From assembly GCA_002347035.1 (NCBI GenBank), contig DEAM01000005.1:151739-215738 (forward strand): a stretch of DNA of 64,000 nt, read 5' to 3'. This DNA comes from Gemmatimonadales bacterium UBA2982. Lineage in GTDB: Bacteria > Gemmatimonadota > Gemmatimonadetes > Longimicrobiales > Gaopeijiaceae. The translations under genes and the position numbers were made by a program. Of this stretch, positions 8,013 to 16,830 are shown in pieces (within the stretch, counting starts at the first letter, position 1; every line of letters starts with the position of its first letter). Under the pieces are notes generated by a model. It was not told where the DNA came from and ran no database searches. It saw only the letters and a list, made by a program, of their open reading frames with translations.

Positions 8013-9581
8013 TTAGCCCGGCACACTAGCCGCTGGCTCATGCTCAGCAGCAAAAGCTTCATTGTAAGCCTCAATTCCTGAAACAAGTTCAGCAGCGAGC
8101 TCGTCTGTGAGCACTCCAGACTCTCGAAGCTGATCAAGGACATGCTGGTGCTTAGCACTCATCACTTCATGAAAACCTCTCTCCCATTGACGAACCTGCT
8201 CGACATCAACCGCATCCAAGTAACCGTTCGTCACTGCGTAGATGACCGCAATCTGGTTCTCTACAGCCATTGGCTCATATTGAGGTTGCTTGAGCAACTC
8301 AACCGTACGGGCACCACGAGCAAGCTGGCGCTGAGACGCGGGATCCAGGTCTGAGCCAAATTGTGCAAAAGCTTCCAACTCACGGAAATTTGCCAGATCC
8401 AGTCGGAGGCTTCCAGCTACTGACTTCATGGCCTTTACTTGGGCAGCACCCCCTACACGAGAAACAGAAATACCCACATTCACCGCAGGTCTCACGCCCG
8501 AGTAGAATAGATCTGCGATAAGGAAGATTTGCCCATCGGTGATTGAGATGACATTCGTCGGTATATACGCTGAAACGTCGCCACCCTGAGTCTCTACAAT
8601 CGGCAACGCGGTCAAAGAGCCTCCACCCTCTGCGTCGGACAGCTTAGCAGATCTCTCAAGCAAGCGTGAGTGCAGGTAGAATACGTCTCCTGGATAGGCC
8701 TCACGTCCAGGAGGTCGGCGCAACACCAAAGAGAGTTGGCGGTACGCCTGAGCCTGTTTGGATAGGTCATCGTAGACCACTAGTGTGTGCTTACCTTGCC
8801 ACATGAAGTGCTCAGCCAAGGCCGTCGCAGCATACGGTGCAATGTACTGCATCGGAGCAGGATCGGACGCATTTGCAGTGACAATGATCGTGTACTCCAT
8901 CGCGCCATGCTCTCGCAGTGTTTCTACGACATTGCGCACCTTACCTGCCCTCTGACCGATCGCGCAGTAAACACAGATCACTCCAGCATCTTTCTGGTTG
9001 ATGATCGTGTCCACTGCGACCGCCGTCTTACCTGTCCCACGGTCCCCGATAATCAGTTCGCGTTGGCCACGTCCTATCGGAATCATGGAATCAATAGCCT
9101 TGAGACCGGTCTGAAGCGGTTCTCCCACAGGCTGCCGCTTCACGATACCCGGTGCTACGATGTCAATCTGGCGGCTTCCTTCAATCCCTTCGATAGGACC
9201 ACCACCGTCCTGTGGGTTGCCGAGAGGGTCGACTACCCGGCCTAAGTATCCCGCTCCGACTTCGATGTCGAGCACTCGCCCCGTGCGACGAACCGCATCG
9301 CCAGCATGAAGGCCGGTCCATTCACCCATCACCACTGCACCGATATTGTCCTCTTCGAGATTGAGCGCGAGCGCAGTCACTGTCTCTCCGGTCTCTGCCT
9401 CAGTGATCTCAAGCATCTCCGAAGCCATAGCTTTCGTGAGCCCATAAATCCGAGCGATCCCGTCCCTGACCTCAAGGACTTCACCAATCTCTTCTGCTTG
9501 CAAATCCTCTTCGTACCGCTCGATCTCAGTTAGAAGAACATCTTTGATCTCACCGGCTCGAAGCTGGGAATCATTAGCCAT
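8013..9581 (-). CDS. atpA: ATP synthase F1 alpha subunit
   Basis: The non-catalytic nucleotide-binding subunit, 522 residues. It has the alpha-specific P-loop G-D-R-G-T-G-K-T, followed by D-T-I-I-N-Q, and the family signature P-A-V-N-V-G-I-S-V-S-R-V-G-G. Its C-terminus is slightly extended (ending in A-E-H-E-P-A-A-S-V-P-G). It lies 26 bp downstream of atpH. Confidence 0.98.
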   Translation of the reverse strand: MANDSQLRAGEIKDVLLTEIERYEEDLQAEEIGEVLEVRDGIARIYGLTKAMASEMLEITEAETGETVTALALNLEEDNIGAVVMGEWTGLHAGDAVRRTGRVLDIEVGAGYLGRVVDPLGNPQDGGGPIEGIEGSRQIDIVAPGIVKRQPVGEPLQTGLKAIDSMIPIGRGQRELIIGDRGTGKTAVAVDTIINQKDAGVICVYCAIGQRAGKVRNVVETLREHGAMEYTIIVTANASDPAPMQYIAPYAATALAEHFMWQGKHTLVVYDDLSKQAQAYRQLSLVLRRPPGREAYPGDVFYLHSRLLERSAKLSDAEGGGSLTALPIVETQGGDVSAYIPTNVISITDGQIFLIADLFYSGVRPAVNVGISVSRVGGAAQVKAMKSVAGSLRLDLANFRELEAFAQFGSDLDPASQRQLARGARTVELLKQPQYEPMAVENQIAVIYAVTNGYLDAVDVEQVRQWERGFHEVMSAKHQHVLDQLRESGVLTDELAAELVSGIEAYNEAFAAEHEPAASVPG

Positions 9582-9607
9582 CGCTATTAAGTCCTAGTGT
9601 TTTCGGT

Positions 9608-10183
9608 TTACTTGGCCGCGTCACCGAGTACCTCGGTCGGCAAGTCGGCGCGCAATAATTGCCTGCGCATTCCATCCAAACGCCTGCGAATCGATCCGTC
9701 ATATATCGTGTTACTCGTCCGAACGACTAATCCTCCGATGATGTCGGGCTTCACGCGAAAATGTGGAATTGCGGTCTTCCCGAGCGTGTCCGAAAGACGA
9801 TCAGCGATCACCTGCTCCGTAGCCTTATCGACACTCCGCGCCAGGGTTACGGATACATGCTCGCGATTCAAGCGCTCATCGACGAGCGCGTTATACTGCT
9901 CTGAAATCTCTCGTAAGAGTCGCTGGCGCCTCTTATCAACGGTGACAAGCACAAAGTTCAGCACGTGCCGGGGAAGCACCGTCCCGAAAACTTTCTGCAC
10001 CACCGCTTTGCGATCAATATCATCGATTCGAGGCGTCTCAATAAACCCGAGGAACCTTGCGTCCTCATCCAGAAGCCTCGCGACAGTGGCTAGAGCAGCA
10101 CCATACTCCTCAATGGACTCCTCCCTTAGCGCCAGCTCGAAGAGTGTCTCTGCATAATTCTTAGAGATCGTCTCGTCTCTCAC
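9608..10183 (-). CDS. atpH: ATP synthase delta (OSCP) subunit
   Basis: Delta links the peripheral stalk (b) to the top of F1. It has 191 residues starting at GTG (10183), whose first base is the last base of the atpF stop. The N-terminal Y-A-x-x-L-F-E-L-A and the C-terminal motif D-I-I-G-G-L-V-V-R with Y-D-G-S-I-R-R-R-L are diagnostic. Confidence 0.95.
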   Translation of the reverse strand: MRDETISKNYAETLFELALREESIEEYGAALATVARLLDEDARFLGFIETPRIDDIDRKAVVQKVFGTVLPRHVLNFVLVTVDKRRQRLLREISEQYNALVDERLNREHVSVTLARSVDKATEQVIADRLSDTLGKTAIPHFRVKPDIIGGLVVRTSNTIYDGSIRRRLDGMRRQLLRADLPTEVLGDAAK

Positions 10184-10782
10184 TAACGCCCTCCTCGACC
10201 ACTACCCAAATCGCTGAGATAGCGCTCGACTAATGCACGATCTTTTTCCTGGTCAAGGTTTTCCTCCATCAGGCGTGAGGCCGCGGCCAGCGCTAGATGG
10301 ACAGATTCCTTTCGCAGGATCTCGACTGCAGTATTCTTCTCTTTTTCGATCTCAGAACGAGCCCGTTCCAGAATTGCATGAGCGTCAGATCGTGCTTTCT
10401 CTTCGATCTCCTGCCGCACCTGGTCTCCGGCTGTGCGAGCCTCGGCGATCAACTCACTCGACTGACGCCGCGCATCTGCGAGTTGCTCCCGGTGCTCTTC
10501 GAGTAGCCTAGCCGCTTCCGAATTCTTTTCTGAAGCCTCTTCAAGAGCAGATTTGATGCCCTCTTCACGAGCTTCGACCGCGCTAAGGATTGGGCCCCAA
10601 GCATACTTGCCGAGAATAAATAAGAGACCCAGGAACACTACAAGCGTCCACGCGCTCAATCCGAGATTGATGTCGAAAAGGGCCGCACCACCGCTCTCTG
10701 ACCCTCCCTGCCCCAAAATGCTCTGGGCATTGAGCGCCTCAAACATAAGTGACACTAGCACAACGCAACTGATTCTCATCAT
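10183..10782 (-). CDS. atpF: ATP synthase F0 b subunit
   Basis: The peripheral stalk subunit. I choose the ATG at 10782 (199 aa) because GGAG lies seven bases upstream; a TTG at 10797 would add five residues. The order is a hydrophobic leader (about residues 1-20, ending A-L-N-A-Q) that looks like a cleavable signal peptide, a linker, the true membrane anchor S-A-W-T-L-V-V-F-L-G-L-L-F-I-L, then a long charged coiled coil to about residue 170. The double hydrophobic N-terminus differs from the E. coli b subunit. Confidence 0.93.
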   Translation of the reverse strand: MMRISCVVLVSLMFEALNAQSILGQGGSESGGAALFDINLGLSAWTLVVFLGLLFILGKYAWGPILSAVEAREEGIKSALEEASEKNSEAARLLEEHREQLADARRQSSELIAEARTAGDQVRQEIEEKARSDAHAILERARSEIEKEKNTAVEILRKESVHLALAAASRLMEENLDQEKDRALVERYLSDLGSGRGGR

Positions 10783-10858
10783 CTCACTACTCCACAATCA
10801 CAGTCCGTATCTGCCCGACAGTCGTGGTTGCCTGAGGGCCTCCCACGGGATCCGGCTA

Positions 10859-11137
10859 CTAGACGAATTTGAAGAGAATCGCGATGACGAGCCCGAAGAG
10901 CGCTACACCTTCTACGAGCGCAGCCATGATGAGCGAATTAGTAAAGATCGTACCAGCAGCCTCGGGCTGACGCGCAATACCCTGCGCCATGCCGTTGCCG
11001 ATTTGGCCGATACCAACCCCAGCACCGACTACGGCTAACCCCGCTCCGATACCGGCTCCCAGGAGGCTTCCCCACTCCTTAGCTGCCTCCGGCGTCATCG
11101 CCGCTTCCTGAAATACCGCAAGCATTCCATACAGCAT
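10859..11137 (-). CDS. atpE: ATP synthase F0 c subunit
   Basis: The proteolipid of the rotor ring, 92 residues, two transmembrane helices around the polar loop A-R-Q-P-E-A. The ion-binding carboxylate is Glu76 in A-L-V-E-G-V-A-L-F. Gln45 is present, but the residue after Glu76 is Gly, not the Ser/Thr of sodium-type rings, so proton coupling is favoured. The N-terminus has a short extra segment before the first helix. An in-frame ATG at residue 14 is a possible alternative start. Confidence 0.95.
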   Translation of the reverse strand: MLYGMLAVFQEAAMTPEAAKEWGSLLGAGIGAGLAVVGAGVGIGQIGNGMAQGIARQPEAAGTIFTNSLIMAALVEGVALFGLVIAILFKFV

Positions 11138-11190
11138 GTCAATTGTTCCTTGAGAGGTGGTCTTTGTCGAACATCAAGAACTGATAGTAA

Positions 11191-12114
11191 TCAGTGAGCA
11201 TGGCGGATCAGACCAATGAAAACCGCAGACAGCATAGCAAATATGTAGGCCTGCAAGAACGCCACGAAAAGCTCAAGGACCATGATCGCTGTGACGAACC
11301 CGATCGAGGCCCCAGTGATAAGAAATTTTCCAAGAGTAAGATGCGCGAACATGAAGATCATGCCGAGCAAAGAAAGGACGAGTGTGTGCCCTGCTGTCAT
11401 ATTAGCGAAGAGTCGAATCATAAGCGCGAAGGGCTTAGTCAGCTTACCTATGAACTCAACGGGGGTCATGATCAATAGCATCAGGGCTTTGCCAATACCG
11501 CCCAAGCCTGGGGGTGCGTAAAAGATTGTGCCCATGTAACCCTTCAGGCCGAGTTCCCTCATGCCGGTAATCTCGGTTACCACAAAAGTTGCAAGCGCCA
11601 AAGCCCCTGTGACCGCAAGATTGCCAGTCGGGGTGGCCCCAAATGGAACGAGGCCGAGCAAATTCATCGTGAGAATGAGGAAAAAGAGTGTCAGTATGAA
11701 ACCAGTGTAGGGGTCGGCCCCGTGACCGATGTTCTTTCGAACAACTTCATTACGGAAAAACAAGACTATCGCTTCCATGGCATTAGCAAACCCATGGGGT
11801 GCCCTATCAGTGTACTTATTTTGCATCGCCCGACCGACTAACCCAAAAATGACCGTTAATAGGACTCCTGCCAGCACAAGGAAAATGACGTGCTTCGTTG
11901 GAGATAGGTCAATTGTTAGCGCCCCTATGTGAAGAGGCTCCCACTCGGGAAGATGTATAACCCAACCCCGACCAAGAAACTCGAACTCAAGCTCGTGCCC
12001 GTCGAGGAGGTGGTGAAAGATCATCCCGGAAAGGTCCGGAGCAGCTTCAGCGTGGCCTGCCTGTGCAGTTCCTCTCCCACCCTGAAAGGCCATCAGCATC
12101 CCGATCACATTCAT
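11191..12114 (-). CDS. atpB: ATP synthase F0 a subunit
   Basis: The stator channel subunit, 307 residues, five or more membrane helices. The essential Arg is in M-I-R-L-F-A-N-M-T-A-G-H, followed by the conserved C-terminal helix with F-V-A-F-L-Q-A-Y-I-F. The N-terminus is longer than in E. coli and includes a hydrophilic periplasmic stretch before the first main helix. It lies 9 bp after the AtpI-like gene. Confidence 0.96.
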   Translation of the reverse strand: MNVIGMLMAFQGGRGTAQAGHAEAAPDLSGMIFHHLLDGHELEFEFLGRGWVIHLPEWEPLHIGALTIDLSPTKHVIFLVLAGVLLTVIFGLVGRAMQNKYTDRAPHGFANAMEAIVLFFRNEVVRKNIGHGADPYTGFILTLFFLILTMNLLGLVPFGATPTGNLAVTGALALATFVVTEITGMRELGLKGYMGTIFYAPPGLGGIGKALMLLIMTPVEFIGKLTKPFALMIRLFANMTAGHTLVLSLLGMIFMFAHLTLGKFLITGASIGFVTAIMVLELFVAFLQAYIFAMLSAVFIGLIRHAH

Positions 12115-12123
12115 TCTGCGGCT

Positions 12124-12492
12124 TCAGCCAGTCCCGTTCCGCTCAGGCCTAAAATATACCGGCTCGAGCAGAAGGAGTCCGAAAAAGAAAGTTGCCAGTG
12201 CGAGAAGCATGGACACTCCTCCCGCCATACCAGACCGGAAAGCCACTAATGCAACTATGCCAATGACACCGATACGGACTACCGTACTGCCAACCCACGC
12301 AATAATAAAACGCTTGAGTTCGTGTCGGTAACGCTGCAGTAGGGCAAAAGAAATAACCTGCACCGGGAGGGCGACCAGTGCCGCGATCAGCACGCCGCGC
12401 CAACTCTCTGAATTAAGAAAAGGCCATGTCAGCAGTACAACGACCCCCACGACTGCTGTTCCAACCTTAGCATACCTGAACGAGCTTTTCAT
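12124..12492 (-). CDS. atpI: AtpI-like ATP synthase accessory membrane protein
   Basis: A 122-residue protein with four predicted membrane helices (about residues 9-29, 33-57, 64-88, 91-115). The position between atpZ and atpB, and the helix pattern, match the ATP synthase I family. That family is proposed to help c-ring assembly or magnesium supply. The sequence is poorly conserved in this family, so the call leans on context. The 4-bp overlap with the upstream gene implies coupled translation. Confidence 0.75.
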   Translation of the reverse strand: MKSSFRYAKVGTAVVGVVVLLTWPFLNSESWRGVLIAALVALPVQVISFALLQRYRHELKRFIIAWVGSTVVRIGVIGIVALVAFRSGMAGGVSMLLALATFFFGLLLLEPVYFRPERNGTG

Positions 12493-12740
12493 TTGGGCCC
12501 GTGTCCACCCTCACGAGGTTCGATCACGATGTGGTAGTAAAGGCTATAAAAGCCTGCCCCAGCGCCAACAAACACACCTAAGATCATCAGGATAGGCGTA
12601 GTACCTAACTTAGAGTCTAGCCACGCGCCTACACCCAAGAAGAGCAGCACCGACAGCGCCCAGGTCATTCCAAGACCCATGTACTGCCCGGTCGCACGAA
12701 ACATCTTGTGCGGGTCCGAACCTTTTCCGTCACCGGCCAA
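12489..12740 (-). CDS. atpZ: AtpZ/AtpQ-like small membrane protein, first gene of ATP synthase operon
   Basis: An 83-residue protein with two membrane helices and the motif G-A-W-L-D-S-K-L-G-T-T-P, typical of the putative F0F1-ATPase subunit family (AtpZ, once called gene 1). It starts at TTG (12740) with GAGGAG seven bases upstream. AtpZ with AtpI has been linked to Mg/Ca transport or ATP synthase assembly in other bacteria. It heads the whole operon and faces the divergent moxR gene across 185 bp. Confidence 0.82.
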   Translation of the reverse strand: MAGDGKGSDPHKMFRATGQYMGLGMTWALSVLLFLGVGAWLDSKLGTTPILMILGVFVGAGAGFYSLYYHIVIEPREGGHGPK

Positions 12741-12925
12741 GGTAGCACTCCTCGGGCATTAGCAAATCCCTGACCCAGTCGGACCAAAAACCCGCATACC
12801 CGGCATAAGTTAGCGCTTGTGAAAAAAAGAGCAAGCACCCTTTTGATGAGTGTTTTAGGTCACCCTGCCGCTTGACGGCTGGTAAGAAACGACTCAATCT
12901 TCGCGGCGAACTCACCGGGAAAAAC

Positions 12926-13942
12926 ATGAATACCACCCAAGAAGTGACGCTTGCTGACCCTGACGTCCAGCTACTAGAGCGTGCTGCCGACCTAGCGGGT
13001 TCAATGCGCACCCAAATTGAGCAAAGGGTTGTGGGTCAGCACGCTGTTATCGATGAACTTATAACGGCGCTTCTTGCTAACGGGCATGCCCTTTTGGTAG
13101 GTGTCCCGGGCCTAGCAAAGACTCTTCTGGTTCAAACGCTCGCCGAAGCCCTGGACCTAGAATTTAGTAGAATCCAGTTCACGCCAGACCTAATGCCGAC
13201 TGACATTACCGGCACAGAAGTCATTGAAGAAGACCGGACGACAGGTGGACGCGTTTTCCGCTTCGTGAAAGGTCCGATCTTTGCTAATATCGTGCTCGCG
13301 GATGAGATCAATCGCACCCCCCCCAAGACGCAAGCAGCACTATTAGAAGCAATGCAAGAACGTGCTGTCACCGCTGCTGGTGAAAACTACAAGCTTCCAC
13401 CACCATTCTTTGTGTTAGCAACTCAGAACCCCATCGAGCAAGAAGGAACTTACCCTCTCCCCGAGGCACAGCTCGATCGATTTATGTTGGAACTGCCGAT
13501 TTACTACCCCTCTAAGGATGAAGAGGAAGAAATCGCTATGCGTACGACAGGTGAGGAAAACCCCGTCGTGGAGGCGGTTGTGACGGCCGATGAGCTGATC
13601 AAGCTTCAGCAGCTGGTCCGCCGAATTCCCGCACCACCTTCGTTGGTTTCCTTCGCAGTTCAACTTGCTCGGTCCACAAGGCCCGGAGAGGATGCTTCCG
13701 CAGTAGCCGATCGCTATGTATCGTGGGGTGCGGGCCCCCGTGCCTCGCAATTCTTAGTTCTAGGAGCTAAGGCGCGGGCGGCGTATCGTGGTGCAGTGAT
13801 TCCATCCTATGATGACGTGAGAGCAGTTGCCCCTGCGGTCCTCGCACACCGTCTCGTGCTAAACTTCGAAGCGGAAGCGGATGGGCGAACGACGCGGGAT
13901 GTGATCAGTGAACTCCTCGAGGAGAGCGAGGGTTGGACGTAG
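12926..13942 (+). CDS. MoxR-family AAA+ ATPase
   Basis: MoxR ATPases act as chaperones that mature partner complexes, often with DUF58 and VWA proteins. Starting at the ATG at 12926 gives 338 residues; a TTG at 12872 is possible but unlikely. Walker A is G-V-P-G-L-A-K-T, Walker B is V-L-A-D-E-I-N-R, followed by T-P-P-K-T-Q-A-A-L-L-E-A-M-Q-E-R and sensor 1 A-T-Q-N-P-I-E-Q-E-G-T-Y. The usual DUF58 and VWA neighbours are absent; a CorC-like gene follows, so the client is unclear. Confidence 0.92.
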   Translation: MNTTQEVTLADPDVQLLERAADLAGSMRTQIEQRVVGQHAVIDELITALLANGHALLVGVPGLAKTLLVQTLAEALDLEFSRIQFTPDLMPTDITGTEVIEEDRTTGGRVFRFVKGPIFANIVLADEINRTPPKTQAALLEAMQERAVTAAGENYKLPPPFFVLATQNPIEQEGTYPLPEAQLDRFMLELPIYYPSKDEEEEIAMRTTGEENPVVEAVVTADELIKLQQLVRRIPAPPSLVSFAVQLARSTRPGEDASAVADRYVSWGAGPRASQFLVLGAKARAAYRGAVIPSYDDVRAVAPAVLAHRLVLNFEAEADGRTTRDVISELLEESEGWT

Positions 13943-14003
13943 ACAATAGCTCAGGAGCAGGCGAACACCCTCCCAGTAGTTGCTACAGGGACTGCGATTT
14001 CTG

Positions 14004-15257
14004 ATGACAGGCATCGTCGGAGGTCTTATAGCGCTACTTCTGGTAAGTTCGGCAATTCTCACCGCGGCTCTGGAAGCAGCTTCGCTTATCGGAGTATCCA
14101 GGCTAAGAACACTCTCTGATGAAGGGTTTAGAGGGGCTGAAGCCCTAGCCACGGTTCACGAAAAAGAGGAAGCCTTGAGTGGCCGTGTGAGGTTAATCAC
14201 AGGAGTTTTCAATCTCACAGCACTGGGCGCAGCGGCAGTGGTCGCAGTCAACATCTGGGGAACGGTAGGCGCCGTGCTTGGTGTTGTCGGAGTTGGGATT
14301 CTTACCGTGACTATTGTAACTGACGTGATCCCACACGCAGTAGCTGCTAGAAGCCCAGTGCGTATCGCTCTCTCTTCTGCACAGACACTGCTCCGGGTAG
14401 CACGTTGGACACAGCCACTTACTGCACCAGTTAAGCATTTGGAGGATCGACTCACCGGGGGCAATGGCGATGAACGGGCAAGCGAACACCGAGAATTACT
14501 AGAGATCCAGGAGCTGGGTGAAGAAGAAGGTGTCTTGGAAGCAGCAGAGAACCGTCTGGTTGAGCGAGCGTTTCGGCTCGATGAACTCACGGCCTGGGAC
14601 GTCATGGTACCTCGTGTAGATATCTTTGCATGGAAAGAAGAGCTTACGCTTGCCGACATCGTCGACGAACTTCCCGAGGTCCCCTACAGCCGAGTACCTG
14701 TGTTCAAGGGCTCAGTGGACGAAGTCACTGGAATTCTCTACATCAGAGAGATATACGAACGAGTCACCAAAGGAGAGCGAGAGGTCACACTAAGCTCACT
14801 TGCCAGGCCTCCATTCTTTGTGCCCGGATCGTTGTCATGTACCCAACTCCTCCAAGACTTTCAGTCAAGAAGGATTCACATGGGAATCGTCGCAGACGAA
14901 TTTGGAGGCACGGACGGCCTGGTTACACTCGAGGACGTTCTCGAGGAGTTAGTAGGTGAAATTCGAGACGAGACCGACATTGAGGAGGAAGAAGTTGTCC
15001 GCCTGTCTGAGGTTGCGCTCGAATGTGACGCCGGAGTAGACGTGCGCGAGTTGAATGAGGCTCTTGACGTGATATTACCAAAGGCTGAGCACCGATCGCT
15101 TAATGGGTTCATATTAGAAGAACTCGGACAGGTCCCTGATCCAGGAACACACTTCGAGCGAGAAGATGTTCGAATCGATATCCTCGAAGCTACCGAGACA
15201 CAGGTCCTGCGGGCTCGCCTGACCAAACTTCAAGACACAAGAACACCTTCAGAATAA
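14004..15257 (+). CDS. CNNM/CorC (HlyC)-type membrane protein with CBS pair
   Basis: A 417-residue protein from the ATG at 14004 (a TTG at 13980 is the alternative). It has an N-terminal CNNM/DUF21 membrane region with about four hydrophobic segments up to residue 150, a helical linker rich in Glu, two CBS modules (R-V-P-V-F-K-G and I-V-A-D-E-F-G-G-T-D-G-L-V-T-L-E-D), then a C-terminal CorC_HlyC domain. Relatives are implicated in Mg2+/Co2+ efflux or homeostasis. Its stop overlaps the next start by one base. Confidence 0.88.
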   Translation: MTGIVGGLIALLLVSSAILTAALEAASLIGVSRLRTLSDEGFRGAEALATVHEKEEALSGRVRLITGVFNLTALGAAAVVAVNIWGTVGAVLGVVGVGILTVTIVTDVIPHAVAARSPVRIALSSAQTLLRVARWTQPLTAPVKHLEDRLTGGNGDERASEHRELLEIQELGEEEGVLEAAENRLVERAFRLDELTAWDVMVPRVDIFAWKEELTLADIVDELPEVPYSRVPVFKGSVDEVTGILYIREIYERVTKGEREVTLSSLARPPFFVPGSLSCTQLLQDFQSRRIHMGIVADEFGGTDGLVTLEDVLEELVGEIRDETDIEEEEVVRLSEVALECDAGVDVRELNEALDVILPKAEHRSLNGFILEELGQVPDPGTHFEREDVRIDILEATETQVLRARLTKLQDTRTPSE

Positions 15258-15802
15258 TGGCTCTGGTGCTACCCTTTGGGGGAAAAGCCCCTACAATCGA
15301 CCCATCGGCCTTCCTCGCACCCACGGCTGTGATTATCGGTGACGTAAGGATCGGCCCTGAGGCAAGCGTGTGGTTCGGAGCGGTCATGAGAGGTGACGAC
15401 CCAGATCATGGAATCATTGTCGGAGCTCGAACAAGCATCCAAGAAAACTGTGTTGTGCATGTCGGGCATTGGGGACCCACCGTGATCGGAGAGGACGTGA
15501 CAGTAGGGCATGGAGCCAAATTCGAGTGCTGCACAATCGGAGAACGCAGTGTCGTTGGCATGAATGCAGTAATTCTTCAGCGGGCGGTGATCGGCAAGGA
15601 ATGTGTTCTAGCAGCTAACACGGTAGTCCTAGAGGGGGCAAAGATTCCTGACCGAAGTCTGGTTGCAGGTGTACCCGGTGAGGTGAAGAAGACCCTTGAG
15701 GGAAATGCTCTTTCTTGGATTGAAGGTGGGGGAGACCATTATGTGGAACTCTCCCGGCAATACATGGGTGAAGATGCTACACGGAATAAAGGCGACAGCT
15801 AG
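15257..15802 (+). CDS. Gamma carbonic anhydrase-like hexapeptide-repeat protein
   Basis: A 181-residue left-handed beta-helix protein with many I/V-G-x-x hexads. By alignment to the archaeal Cam and E. coli YrdA pattern, metal ligands one and two are His68 (V-V-H-V) and His85 (V-G-H-G). The third ligand position, normally His five residues later, is Glu90 (K-F-E-C-C). The protein therefore has a 2-His plus Glu site and may not be a classical carbonic anhydrase. I have a memory that related proteins with Glu here exist. It is translationally coupled to the CorC-like gene. Confidence 0.82.
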   Translation: MALVLPFGGKAPTIDPSAFLAPTAVIIGDVRIGPEASVWFGAVMRGDDPDHGIIVGARTSIQENCVVHVGHWGPTVIGEDVTVGHGAKFECCTIGERSVVGMNAVILQRAVIGKECVLAANTVVLEGAKIPDRSLVAGVPGEVKKTLEGNALSWIEGGGDHYVELSRQYMGEDATRNKGDS

Positions 15803-15866
15803 ACACCCGAGAGCCCAGCAGTGGCATTCGGCTAGATTCGGATATAGGTGCTACGGGGTAGCTCCT

Positions 15867-15986
15867 ATGAGCCTGAAACAAACCCCCTCTGCCAACTGTG
15901 ATCTCTGCGGTGGTCAGATGCTGGAGCGACATTGCAAGCTGGTATGCCAGAACTGTGGCTATCAGCGCGACTGCTCAGATCCATAG
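15867..15986 (+). CDS. Small zinc-ribbon protein (39 aa)
   Basis: An ATG-started ORF with two CxxC knuckles: C-D-L-C near residue 11 and C-Q-N-C near residue 27, plus Cys23 and Cys36 in H-C-K-L-V and R-D-C-S-D-P. The pattern is strongly protein-like for a zinc ribbon. It begins 64 bp after the hexapeptide-repeat gene on the same strand. An upstream in-frame extension (from 15696) runs inside the previous gene and is rejected. Function unknown. Confidence 0.7.
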   Translation: MSLKQTPSANCDLCGGQMLERHCKLVCQNCGYQRDCSDP

Positions 15987-16020
15987 TGGACGAAACTGCT
16001 AACCGGATACCTAGACCTCG

Positions 16021-16830
16021 TCAGATATCTATCCCTACCAGACGGAAGTACCAGTTTAGTAAGGGGTCCCCCCAGGCATAGGTCACTCCCCCACCTGCCG
16101 CCAAGAATACGCCGAGGGGCACAAGTCGTCTCGTAATAACAGCTATCGGGCCAAACACGATCAGAGCAAGAAACGATCCCAAAAGGGTGGCAAGCCCTAC
16201 ACCTACGACCCCGACGAAAGTCCCCATCATCATCATCATCTTGATGTCACCTCCCCCCACGGCTTGATCCACGCCAGCCTCTTCTAGTCGCCTAGGCAAA
16301 AGCTTATTAATGACAATGGTTCCGATAACGCCGACCAACCAAAGAACCAGATACCCGACTATGCCACCGATCAGCGCGGATAACCAAGTGAGTCCACCTG
16401 GCAATGCTGACAGTGCAAAACCCACAACGGCACCACCCCACGTGAATTCATTAGGAATGATGTAGAAGCGGGCATCAGAGATAGCAATTCCAAATAAAAC
16501 TGTGAGAAATACTCCTCCTCTTAAGGCCTCCCAAGAAGTTCCGTGAGCTCCAAAGACACCCGCCCATATGAGCCCAGTCGTTAATTCGACGAGGGGATAT
16601 TGGATAGAGATCGGCTCCGAGCAGTATCGACATTGCGCCCTGAGAAGAAGCCAAGACACAACTGGAATATTATCAAACCAAGGCAAAGGCTCCTTGCACT
16701 CCACACAGTTAGACCCCGGCGCAACTATCGACTCTTCGACCGGCCACCTCAAAGAGCAAACATTGAGAAGAGAGCCGATAAAAAGTCCAACCACCCCAGC
16801 CACTGACGAAAGGAACCACACTTCCTTCAA
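16021..16830 (-). CDS. pilD: Type IV prepilin peptidase / N-methyltransferase
   Basis: An inner-membrane aspartyl protease that cleaves and N-methylates prepilins. It has 269 residues and about eight membrane segments. The N-terminal G-S-L-L-N-V-C and two zinc CxxC pairs (Cys42/45 and Cys67/70) mark the methyltransferase-containing class. Catalytic aspartates are Asp119 in S-D-A-R-F-Y-I-I-P and Asp195 in G-G-G-D-I-K. It probably processes the pilin at 44248-44643. It overlaps the upstream methyltransferase gene by 4 bp. Confidence 0.95.
   Translation of the reverse strand: MKEVWFLSSVAGVVGLFIGSLLNVCSLRWPVEESIVAPGSNCVECKEPLPWFDNIPVVSWLLLRAQCRYCSEPISIQYPLVELTTGLIWAGVFGAHGTSWEALRGGVFLTVLFGIAISDARFYIIPNEFTWGGAVVGFALSALPGGLTWLSALIGGIVGYLVLWLVGVIGTIVINKLLPRRLEEAGVDQAVGGGDIKMMMMMGTFVGVVGVGLATLLGSFLALIVFGPIAVITRRLVPLGVFLAAGGGVTYAWGDPLLNWYFRLVGIDI

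Noticed and set aside
8787..9245. 152-residue plus-strand ORF opposite atpA
   Set aside because: Shadow of the strongly conserved atpA frame; composition and absence of motifs show no independent coding.
9597..10157. 186-residue plus-strand ORF opposite atpH
   Set aside because: Antisense shadow with Ser/Arg-rich translation and no domain; atpH is fully supported on the minus strand.
10859..11137. Sodium-type ATP synthase c ring
   Set aside because: Gln45 fits, but the residues after Glu76 are Gly and Val instead of the Ser/Thr needed for sodium coordination.
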